A stretch of DNA of 64,000 nt from Pleodorina starrii (lineage: Eukaryota; Chlorophyta; Chlorophyceae; Chlamydomonadales; Volvocaceae). Location: positions 1 to 64,000 of the forward strand of contig BRXU01000084.1 of the NCBI GenBank assembly GCA_030267565.1. The letters run 5' to 3'. The stretch's first letter is position 1. Every line of letters starts with the position of its first letter. Below are positions 27,901 through 38,922 of this stretch, one piece after another. The position numbers and the translations under genes are program-made. A model generated the notes under the pieces. The model had not been told where the DNA came from and ran no database searches. It saw only the letters and a list, made by a program, of their open reading frames with translations.

Positions 27901-30900
27901 TACAATACCTAGGGCTTGGTGTGATCAGATGCTGCGAACTTTACTCGTACGGCAGTGGCACGCGTTTCGCCCCTTTGCACCCCTGTGCCTTTGCAGCTGG
28001 GGTGTGAAACCAGCCAAGCCCTCCTACACACGGTTATCGTCGGACCTAGGCCGGTAGACTTGGCACACAGCTGCCTTAATACAATACCTAGGGCATGGTG
28101 TGATCAGATGCTGCGAAATTTACTCGTACGGCAGTGGCACGCGTTTCGCCCCTTTGCACCCTGTGCCTTTGCAGCAGAGGTGTGAAACCAGCCCAGCCCT
28201 CCTACACACGGTTATCGTCGGACCTAGGCCGGTAGACTTGGCACACAGCTGCATTAATACAATACCTAGGGCTTGGTGTGATCAGATGCTGCGAACTTTA
28301 CTCGTACGGCAGTGGCACGCGTTTCGCCCCTTTGCACCCCTGTGCCTTTGCAGCAGAGGTGTGAAACCAGCCCAGCCCTCCTACACACGGTTATCGTCGG
28401 ACCTAGGCCGGTAGACTTGGCACACAGCTGCCTTAATACAATACCTAGGGCATGGTGTGATCAGATGCTGCGAACTTTACTCGTACGGCAGTGGCACGCG
28501 TTTCGCCCCTTTGCACCCTGTGCCTTTGCAGCAGAGGTGTGAAACCAGCCCAGCCCTCCTACACACGGTTATCGTCGGACCTAGGCCGGTAGACTTGGCA
28601 CACAGCTGCATTAATACAATACCTAGGGCTTGGTGTGATCAGATGCTGCGAACTTTACTCGTACGGCAGTGGCACGCGTTTCGCCCCTTTGCACCCCTGT
28701 GCCTTTGCAGCAGAGGTGTGAAACCAGCCCAGCCCTCCTACACACGGTTATCGTCGGACCTAGGCCGGTAGACTTGGCACACAGCTGCATTAATACAATA
28801 CCTAGGGCTTGGTGTGATCAGATGCTGCGAAATTTACTCGTACGGCAGTGGCACGCGTTTCGCCCCTTTGCACCCCTGTGCCTTTGCAGCAGAGGTGTGA
28901 AACCAGCCCAGCCCTCCTACACACGGTTATCGTCGGACCTAGGCCGGTAGACTTGGCACACAGCTGCCTTAATACAATACCTAGGGCATGGTGTGATCAG
29001 ATGCTGCGAACTTTACTCGTACGGCAGTGGCACGCGTTTCGCCCCTTTGCACCCCTGTGCCTTTGCAGCAGAGGTGTGAAACCAGCCCAGCCCTCCTACA
29101 CACGGTTATCGTCGGACCTAGGCCGGTAGACTTGGCACACAGCTGCCTTAATACAATATCTAGGGCTTGGTGTGATCAGATGCTGCGAACTTTACTCGTA
29201 CGGCAGCGGCACGTGTTTCGCCCCTTTGCACCCCTGTGCCTTTGCAGCTGAGGTGTGAAACCAGCCCAGCCCTCCTACACACGGTTATCGTCGGACCTAG
29301 GCCGGTAGACTTGGCACACAGCTGCCTTAATACAATACCTAGGGCTTGGTGTGATCAGATGCTGCGAACTTTACTCGTACGGCAGTGGCACGCGTTTCGC
29401 CCCTTTGCACCCTGTGCCTTTGCAGCTGAGGTGTGAAACCAGCCCAGCCCTCCTACACACGGTTATCGTCGGACCTAGGCCGGTAGACTTGGCACACAGC
29501 TGCCTTAATACAATACCTAGGGCATGGTGTGATCAGATGCTGCGAACTTTACTCGTACGGCAGTGGCACGCGTTTCGCCCCTTTGCACCCCTGTGCCTTT
29601 GCAGCTGGGGTGTGAAACCAGCCAAGCCCTCCTACACACGGTTATCGTCGGACCTAGGCCGGTAGACTTGGCACACAGCTGCCTTAATACAATACCTAGG
29701 GCTTGGTGTGATCAGATGCTGCGAACTGTACTCGTACGGCAGTGGCACGCGTTTCGCCCCTTTGCACCCCTGTGCCTTTGCAGCTGGGGTGTGAAACCAG
29801 CCAAGCCCTCCTACACACGGTTATCGTCGGACCTAGGCCGGTAGACTTGGCACACAGCTGCCTTAATACAATACCTAGGGCTTGGTGTGATCAGATGCTG
29901 CGAACTTTACTCGTACGGCAGTGGCACGCGGTTCGCCCCTTTGCACCCCTGTGCCTTTGCAGCTGAGGTGTGAAACCAGCCCAGCCCTCCTACACATGGT
30001 TATCGTCGGACCTAGGCCGGTAGACTTGGCACACATGCGCCTTAATACAATACCTAGGGCATGGTGTGATCAGATGCTGCGAACTTTACTCGTACGGCAG
30101 TGGCACGCGTTTCGCCCCTTTGCACCCCTGTGCCTTTGCAGCTGGGGTGTGAAACCAGCCAAGCCCTCCTACACACGGTTATCGTCGGACCTAGGCCGGT
30201 AGACTTGGCACACAGCTGCCTTAATACAATACCTAGGGCTTGGTGTGATCAGATGCTGCGAACTTTACTCGTACGGCAGTGGCACGCGTTTCGCCCCTTT
30301 GCACCCCTGTGCCTTTGCAGCAGAGGTGTGAAACCAGCCCAGCCCTCCTACACACGGTTATCGTCGGACCTAGGCCGGTAGACTTGGCACACAGCTGCAT
30401 TAATACAATACCTAGGGCATGGTGTGATCAGATGCTGCGAACGTTACTCGTACGGCAGTGGCACGCGTTTCGCCCCTTTGCACCCCTGTGCCTTTGCAGC
30501 TGGGGTGTGAAACCAGCCAAGCCCTCCTACACACGGTTATCGTCGGACCTAGGCCGGTAGACTTGGCACACAGCTGCCTTAATACAATACCTAGGGCTTG
30601 GTGTGATCAGATGCTGCGAACTTTACTCGTACGGCAGTTGCACGCGTTTCGCCCCTTTGCACCCCTGTGCCTTTGCAGCTGAGGTGTGAAACCAGCCCAG
30701 CCCTCCTACACACGGTTATCGTCGGACCTAGGCCGGTAGACTTGGCACACAGCTGCATTAATACAATACCTAGGGCTTGGTGTGATCAGATGCTGCGAAC
30801 TTTACTCGTACGGCAGTGGCACGCGTTTCGCCCCTTTGCACCCCTGTGCCTTTGCAGCAGAGGTGTGAAACCAGCCCAGCCCTCCTACACACGGTTATCG

Positions 30901-33900
30901 TCGGACCTAGGCCGGTAGACTTGGCACACAGCTGCATTAATACAATACCTAGGGCTTGGTGTGATCAGGTGCTGCGAACTTTACTCGTACGGCAGTGGCA
31001 CGCGTTTCGCCCCTTTGCACCCTGTGCCTTTGCAGCTGAGGTGTGAAACCAGCCCAGCCCTCCTACACACGGTTATCGTCGGACCTAGGCCGGTAGACTT
31101 GGCACACAGCTGCATTAATAAAATACCTAGGGCATGGTGTGATCAGATGCTGCGAAATTTACTCGTACGGCAGGGGCACGCGTTTCGCCCCTTTGCACCC
31201 CTGTGCCTTTGCAGCTGAGGTGTGAAACCAGCCCAGCCCTCCTACACACGGTTATCGTCGGACCTAGGCCGGTAGACTTGGCACACAGCTGCCTTAATAC
31301 AATACCTAGGGCATGGTGTGATCAGATGCTGCGAACGTTACTCGTACGGCAGTGGCACGCGTTTCGCCCCTTTGCACCCCTGTGCCTTTGCAGCAGAGGT
31401 GTGAAACCAGCCCAGCCCTCCTACACACGGTTATCGTCGGACCTAGGCCGGTAGACTTGGCACACAGCTGCATTAATACAATACCTAGGGCATGGTGTGA
31501 TCAGATGCTGCGAACGTTACTCGTACGGCAGTGGCACGCGTTTCGCCCCTTTGCACCCTGTGCCTTTGCAGCTGAGGTGTGAAACCAGCCAAGCCCTCCT
31601 ACACACGGTTATCGTCGGACCTAGGCCGGTAGACTTGGCACACAGCTGCCTTAATACAATACCTAGGGCATGGTGTGATCAGATGCTGCGAACTTTACTC
31701 GTACGGCAGTGGCACGCGTTTCGCCCCTTTGCACCCTGTGCCTTTGCAGCTGAGGTGTGAAACCAGCCCAGCCCTCCTACACACGGTTATCGTCGGACCT
31801 AGGCCGGTAGACTTGGCACACAGCTGCATTAATACAATACCTAGGGCTTGGTGTGATCAGATGCTGCGAACGTTACTCGTACGGCAGTGGCACGCGTTTC
31901 GCCCCTTTGCACCCCTGTGCCTTTGCAGCTGGGGTGTGAAACCAGCCAAGCCCTCCTACACACGGTTATCGTCGGACCTAGGCCGGTAGACTTGGCACAC
32001 AGCTGCCTTAATACAATACCTAGGGCATGGTGTGATCAGATGCTGCGAACTTTACTCGTACGGCAGTGGCACGCGTTTCGCCCCTTTGCACCCTGTGCCT
32101 TTGCAGCAGAGGTGTGAAACCAGCCCAGCCCTCCTACACACGGTTATCGTCGGACCTAGGCCGGTAGACTTGGCACACAGCTGCATTAATACAATACCTA
32201 GGGCATGGTGTGATCAGATGCTGCGAACTTTACTCGTACGGCAGTGGCACGCGTTTCGCCCCTTTGCACCCCTGTGCCTTTGCAGCTGAGGTGTGAAACC
32301 AGCCCAGCCCTCCTACACACGGTTATCGTCGGACCTAGGCCGGTAGACTTGGCACACAGCTGCCTTAATACAATACCTAGGGCATGGTGTGATCAGATGC
32401 TGCGAACTTTACTCGTACGGCAGTGGCACGCGTTTCGCCCCTTTGCACCCTGTGCCTTTGCAGCAGAGGTGTGAAACCAGCCCAGCCCTCCTACACACGG
32501 TTATCGTCGGACCTAGGCCGGTAGACTTGGCACACAGCTGCATTAATGCAATACCTAGGGCTTGGTGTGATCAGATGCTGCGAACTTTACTCGTACGGCA
32601 GTGGCACGCGTTTCGCCCCTTTGCACCCCTGTGCCTTTGCAGCTGGGGTGTGAAACCAGCCCAGCCCTCCTACACACGGTTATCGTCGGACCTAGGCCGG
32701 TAGACTTGGCACACAGCTGCATTAATACAATACCTAGGGCATGGTGTGATCAGATGCTGCGAACTTTACTCGTACGGCAGTGGCACGCGTTTCGCCCCTT
32801 TGCACCCTGTGCCTTTGCAGCAGAGGTGTGAAACCAGCCCAGCCCTCCTACACACGGTTATCGTCGGACCTAGGCCGGTAGACTTGGCACACAGCTGCAT
32901 TAATACAATACCTAGGGCTTGGTGTGATCAGATGCTGCGAACTTTACTCGTACGGCAGTGGCACGCGTTTCGCCCCTTTGCACCCCTGTGCCTTTGCAGC
33001 AGAGGTGTGAAACCAGCCCAGCCCTCCTACACACGGTTATCGTCGGACCTAGGCCGGTAGACTTGGCACACAGCTGCCTTAATACAATATCTAGGGCTTG
33101 GTGTGATCAGATGCTGCGAACTGTACTCGTACGGCAGCGGCACGTGTTTCGCCCCTTTGCACCCCTGTGCCTTTGCAGCTGAGGTGTGAAACCAGCCCAG
33201 CCCTCCTACACACGGTTATCGTCGGACCTAGGCCGGTAGACTTGGCACACAGCTGCCTTAATACAATACCTAGGGCATGGTGTGATCAGATGCTGCGAAC
33301 TTTACTCGTACGGCAGTGGCACGCGTTTCGCCCCTTTGCACCCTGTGCCTTTGCAGCTGAGGTGTGAAACCAGCCCAGCCCTCCTACACACGGTTATCGT
33401 CGGACCTAGGCCGGTAGACTTGGCACACAGCTGCCTTAATACAATACCTAGGGCATGGTGTGATCAGATGCTGCGAACTTTACTCGTACGGCAGTGGCAC
33501 GCGTTTCGCCCCTTTGCACCCCTGTGCCTTTGCAGCTGGGGTGTGAAACCAGCCAAGCCCTCCTACACACGGTTATCGTCGGACCTAGGCCGGTAGACTT
33601 GGCACACAGCTGCCTTAATACAATACCTAGGGCTTGGTGTGATCAGATGCTGCGAACTTTACTCGTACGGCAGTGGCACGCGTTTCGCCCCTTTGCACCC
33701 TGTGCCTTTGCAGCTGAGGTGTGAAACCAGCCCAGCCCTCCTACACACGGTTATCGTCGGACCTAGGCCGGTAGACTTGGCACACAGCTGCATTAATACA
33801 ATACCTAGGGCATGGTGTGATCAGATGCTGCGAACGTTACTCGTACGGCAGTGGCACGCGTTTCGCCCCTTTGCACCCCTGTGCCTTTGCAGCTGGGGTG

Positions 33901-36900
33901 TGAAACCAGCCAAGCCCTCCTACACACGGTTATCGTCGGACCTAGGCCGGTAGACTTGTCACACAGCTGCCTTAATACAATACCTAGGGCATGGTGTGAT
34001 CAGATGCTGCGAACTTTACTCGTACGGCAGTGGCACGCGTTTCGCCCCTTTGCACCCTGTGCCTTTGCAGCAGAGGTGTGAAACCAGCCCAGCCCTCCTA
34101 CACACGGTTATCGTCGGACCTAGGCCGGTAGACTTGGCACACAGCTGCATTAATACAATACCTAGGGCTTGGTGTGATCAGATGCTGCGAACTTTACTCG
34201 TACGGCAGTGGCACGCGTTTCGCCCCTTTGCACCCCTGTGCCTTTGCAGCAGAGGTGTGAAACCAGCCCAGCCCTCCTACACACGGTTATCGTCGGACCT
34301 AGGCCGGTAGACTTGGCACACAGCTGCCTTAATACAATATCTAGGGCTTGGTGTGATCAGATGCTGCGAACTGTACTCGTACGGCAGCGGCACGTGTTTC
34401 GCCCCTTTGCACCCCTGTGCCTTTGCAGCTGAGGTGTGAAACCAGCCCAGCCCTCCTACACACGGTTATCGTCGGACCTAGGCCGGTAGACTTGGCACAC
34501 AGCTGCCTTAATACAATATCTAGGGCATGGTGTGATCAGATGCTGCGAACGTTACTCGTACGGCAGTGGCACGCGTTTCGCCCCTTTGCACCCCTGTGCC
34601 TTTGCAGCAGAGGTGTGAAACCAGCCCAGCCCTCCTACACACGGTTATCGTCGGACCTAGGCCGGTAGACTTGGCACACAGCTGCCTTAATACAATACCT
34701 AGGGCATGGTGTGATCAGATGCTGCGAACGTTACTCGTACGGCAGTGGCACGCGTTTCGCCCCTTTGCACCCCTGTGCCTTTGCAGCTGAGGTGTGAAAC
34801 CAGCCCAGCCCTCCTACACACGGTTATCGTCGGACCTAGGCCGGTAGACTTGGCACACAGCTGCATTAATACAATACCTAGGGCATGGTGTGATCAGATG
34901 CTGCGAACGTTACTCGTACGGCAGTGGCACGCGTTTCGCCCCTTTGCACCCCTGTGCCTTTGCAGCTGGGGTGTGAAACCAGCCAAGCCCTCCTACACAC
35001 GGTTATCGTCGGACCTAGGCCGGTAGACTTGGCACACAGCTGCCTTAATACAATACCTAGGGCTTGGTGTGATCAGATGCTGCGAACGTTACTCGTACGG
35101 CAGTGGCACGCGTTTCGCCCCTTTGCACCCCTGTGCCTTTGCAGCTGGGGTGTGAAACCAGCCAAGCCCTCCTACACACGGTTATCGTCGGACCTAGGCC
35201 GGTAGACTTGGCACACAGCTGCCTTAATACAATACCTAGGGCATGGTGTGATCAGATGCTGCGAACTTTACTCGTACGGCAGTGGCACGCGTTTCGCCCC
35301 TTTGCACCCCTGTGCCTTTGCAGCTGAGGTGTGAAACCAGCCAAGCCCTCCTACACACGGTTATCGTCGGACCTAGGCCGGTAGACTTGGCACACAGCTG
35401 CCTTAATACAATACCTAGGGCTTGGTGTGATCAGATGCTGCGAACTTTACTCGTACGGCAGTGGCACGCGGTTCGCCCCTTTGCACCCCTGTGCCTTTGC
35501 AGCTGAGGTGTGAAACCAGCCCAGCCCTCCTACACACGGTTATCGTCGGACCTAGGCCGGTAGACTTGGCACACAGCTGCCTTAATACAATACCTAGGGC
35601 ATGGTGTGATCAGATGCTGCGAACTTTACTCGTACGGCAGTGGCACGCGTTTCGCCCCTTTGCACCCCTGTGCCTTTGCAGCAGAGGTGTGAAACCAGCC
35701 CAGCCCTCCTACACACGGTTATCGTCGGACCTAGGCCGGTAGACTTGGCACACAGCTGCCTTAATACAATACCTAGGGCTTGGTGTGATCAGATGCTGCG
35801 AACTTTACTCGTACGGCAGTGGCACGCGTTTCGCCCCTTTGCACCCCTGTGCCTTTGCAGCTGAGGTGTGAAACCAGCCCAGCCCTCCTACACACGGTTA
35901 TCGTCGGACCTAGGCCGGTAGACTTGGCACACAGCTGCCTTAATACAATACCTAGGGCATGGTGTGATCAGATGCTGCGAACGTTACTCGTACGGCAGTG
36001 GCACGCGTTTCGCCCCTTTGCACCCCTGTGCCTTTGCAGCTGAGGTGTGAAACCAGCCCAGCCCTCCTACACACGGTTATCGTCGGACCTAGGCCGGTAG
36101 ACTTGGCACACAGCTGCCTTAATACAATACCTAGGGCTTGGTGTGATCAGATGCTGCGAACTTTACTCGTACGGCAGTGGCACGCGTTTCGCCCCTTTGC
36201 ACCCCTGTGCCTTTGCAGCTGAGGTGTGAAACCAGCCCAGCCCTCCTACACACGGTTATCGTCGGACCTAGGCCGGTAGACTTGGCACACAGCTGCCTTA
36301 ATACAATACCTAGGGCATGGTGTGATCAGATGCTGCGAACTTTACTCGTACGGCAGTGGCACGCGTTTCGCCCCTTTGCACCCCTGTGCCTTTGCAGCTG
36401 GGGTGTGAAACCAGCCAAGCCCTCCTACACACGGTTATCGTCGGACCTAGGCCGGTAGACTTGGCACACAGCTGCCTTAATACAATACCTAGGGCTTGGT
36501 GTGATCAGATGCTGCGAACTTTACTCGTACGGCAGTGGCACGCGTTTCGCCCCTTTGCACCCTGTGCCTTTGCAGCTGAGGTGTGAAACCAGCCCAGCCC
36601 TCCTACACACGGTTATCGTCGGACCTAGGCCGGTAGACTTGGCACACAGCTGCATTAATACAATACCTAGGGCATGGTGTGATCAGATGCTGCGAACGTT
36701 ACTCGTACGGCAGTGGCACGCGTTTCGCCCCTTTGCACCCCTGTGCCTTTGCAGCTGGGGTGTGAAACCAGCCAAGCCCTCCTACACACGGTTATCGTCG
36801 GACCTAGGCCGGTAGACTTGGCACACAGCTGCCTTAATACAATACCTAGGGCATGGTGTGATCAGATGCTGCGAACTTTACTCGTACGGCAGTGGCACGC

Positions 36901-38511
36901 GTTTCGCCCCTTTGCACCCTGTGCCTTTGCAGCAGAGGTGTGAAACCAGCCCAGCCCTCCTACACACGGTTATCGTCGGACCTAGGCCGGTAGACTTGGC
37001 ACACAGCTGCATTAATACAATACCTAGGGCTTGGTGTGATCAGATGCTGCGAACTTTACTCGTACGGCAGTGGCACGCGTTTCGCCCCTTTGCACCCCTG
37101 TGCCTTTGCAGCAGAGGTGTGAAACCAGCCCAGCCCTCCTACACACGGTTATCGTCGGACCTAGGCCGGTAGACTTGGCACACAGCTGCCTTAATACAAT
37201 ATCTAGGGCTTGGTGTGATCAGATGCTGCGAACTGTACTCGTACGGCAGCGGCACGTGTTTCGCCCCTTTGCACCCCTGTGCCTTTGCAGCAGAGGTGTG
37301 AAACCAGCCCAGCCCTCCTACACACGGTTATCGTCGGACCTAGGCCGGTAGACTTGGCACACAGCTGCCTTAATACAATACCTAGGGCTTGGTGTGATCA
37401 GATGCTGCGAACTTTACTCGTACGGCAGTGGCACGCGTTTCGCCCCTTTGCACCCTGTGCCTTTGCAGCTGAGGTGTGAAACCAGCCCAGCCCTCCTACA
37501 CACGGTTATAGTCGGACCTAGGCCGGTAGACTTGGCACACAGCTGCATTAATACAATACCTAGGGCATGGTGTGATCAGATGCTGCGAACGTTACTCGTA
37601 CGGCAGTGGCACGCGTTTCGCCCCTTTGCACCCCTGTGCCTTTGCAGCTGGGGTGTGAAACCAGCCAAGCCCTCCTACACACGGTTATCGTCGGACCTAG
37701 GCCGGTAGACTTGGCACACAGCTGCCTTAATACAATACCTAGGGCTTGGTGTGATCAGATGCTGCGAACTTTACTCGTACGGCAGTGGCACGCGTTTCGC
37801 CCCTTTGCACCCCTGTGCCTTTGCAGCAGAGGTGTGAAACCAGCCCAGCCCTCCTACACACGGTTATCGTCGGACCTAGGCCGGTAGACTTGGCACACAG
37901 CTGCCTTAATACAATACCTAGGGCTTGGTGTGATCAGATGCTGCGAACTTTACTCGTACGGCAGTGGCACGCGTTTCGCCCCTTTGCACCCCTGTGCCTT
38001 TGCAGCTGGGGTGTGAAACCAGCCAAGCCCTCCTACACACGGTTATCGTCGGACCTAGGCCGGTAGACTTGGCACACAGCTGCCTTAATACAATACCTAG
38101 GGCTTGGTGTGATCAGATGCTGCGAACTTTACTCGTACGGCAGTGGCACGCGTTTCGCCCCTTTGCACCCCTGTGCCTTTGCAGCAGAGGTGTGAAACCA
38201 GCCCAGCCCTCCTACACACGGTTATCGTCGGACCTAGGCCGGTAGACTTGGCACACAGCTGCATTAATACAATACCTAGGGCTTGGTGTGATCAGGTGCT
38301 GCGAACTTTACTCGTACGGCAGTGGCACGCGTTTCGCCCCTTTGCACCCTGTGCCTTTGCAGCTGAGGTGTGAAACCAGCCCAGCCCTCCTACACACGGT
38401 TATCGTCGGACCTAGGCCGGTAGACTTGGCACACAGCTGCATTAATAAAATACCTAGGGCATGGTGTGATCAGATGCTGCGAACTTTACTCGTACGGCAG
38501 TGGCACGCGTT

Positions 38512-38532
38512 TCGCCTCTTTGCAGCTGAGGT
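38512..38532 (+). repeat. Short monomer with 16-bp deletion
   Basis: This has the same deletion between CTTTGCA repeats as near position 107, here with CGCCTCTTTGCAGCTG. It lies two monomers left of the retroelement junction. Confidence 0.95.
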
Positions 38533-38776
38533 GTGAAACCAGCCCAGCCCTCCTACACACGGTTATCGTCGGACCTAGGCCGGTAGACTTGGCACACATG
38601 CGCCTTAATACAATACCTAGGGCATGGTGTGATCAGATGCTGCGAACTTTATTCGTACGGCAGTGGCACGCGGTTCGCCCCTTTGCACCCCTGTGCCTTT
38701 GCAGCTGAGGTGTGAAACCAGCCCAGCCCTCCTACACACGGTTATCGTCGGACCTAGGCCGGTAGACTTGGCACAC

Positions 38777-38789
38777 AGCTGTCTTAATA
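38777..38789 (+). repeat. Target-site duplication, 3' side of element
   Basis: AGCTGTCTTAATA is repeated exactly at 50058-50070. The satellite normally reads AGCTGCCTTAATA or AGCTGCATTAATA. The T at the sixth base is shared by both junctions and I saw it in no other monomer, so the two copies derive from one target monomer. The last bases (TAATA) cannot be separated from the repeat tail. Confidence 0.93.
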
Positions 38790-38807
38790 ATAATAATAAT
38801 AATAATA
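38785..38807 (+). repeat. (TAA)n microsatellite, 3' tail of the retroelement
   Basis: There are 7.7 units of TAA on the plus strand, read as (TTA/ATT)n at the 3' end of the minus-strand element. The first five bases overlap the target sequence. Short simple-repeat tails instead of poly(A) are known from other non-LTR elements such as the Drosophila I factor. Confidence 0.93.
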
Positions 38808-38922
38808 CGCCCGACAGAGCCGAGGCGTGGGTTATGGGAACAGGAGGGGTGGGGTGTCGGGTTGCCCCGGTCCCATGCCTCTCCCGCTACCGTTGAGATT
38901 GGGAGCCCGCCGTTGCGGCGGG
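38790..38922 (-). other. 3' UTR of the retroelement
   Basis: About 133 nt lie between the ORF3 stop and the element end, including the repeat tail. The segment is GC-rich. It contains the hairpin annotated separately and no other reading frame of note. In related elements this region is what the reverse transcriptase recognises; that role is inferred here. Confidence 0.75.
38906..38922 (-). other. Perfect hairpin directly after ORF3 stop
   Basis: On the transcript it reads CCCGCCG-CAA-CGGCGGG: a 7-bp all-GC stem and a 3-nt loop that begins at the base after the TAA stop codon (38925-38923). It could be a recognition element for the element's own RT or an RNA stability element. Its position, about 100 nt upstream of the tail, suits either role. 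Confidence 0.7.

Larger units (their letters stand above)
1..38776 (+). repeat. 179-bp satellite tandem array, left block
   Basis: Head-to-tail copies of one monomer fill this block. The phase used here starts with CCGGTAGACTTGGCACACAG and the period is 179 bp, or 178 bp when one C is missing from the GCACCCC run. Neighbouring copies are mostly 97-100% identical by eye. Differences recur at a few positions: C/A in GCTG(C/A)TTAATA, T/A in GGGC(T/A)TGG, T/G in GAAC(T/G)TTAC, CAGCTGAGG/CAGCAGAGG/CAGCTGGGG, and C/A in AGCC(C/A)AGCC. Each monomer holds two CCTAGG sites, one TGATCA and one ACGCGT. The roughly 74-93-residue open frames seen in every monomer are by-products of the repeat. The period is not a multiple of three, there is no start or stop context, and nothing suggests a product. 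No telomere-like, 5S or tRNA-like stretch was seen in the monomer. The role is unknown; centromeric, subtelomeric or other heterochromatic location is possible. Confidence 0.98.

Noticed and set aside
247..38708. Hundreds of 60-104-residue plus-strand open frames beginning MARVSPLC or MIRCCELY
   Set aside because: They are the same satellite read in successive frames. The period of 179 bp breaks any continuous frame, and variants do not avoid stops or amino-acid changes.
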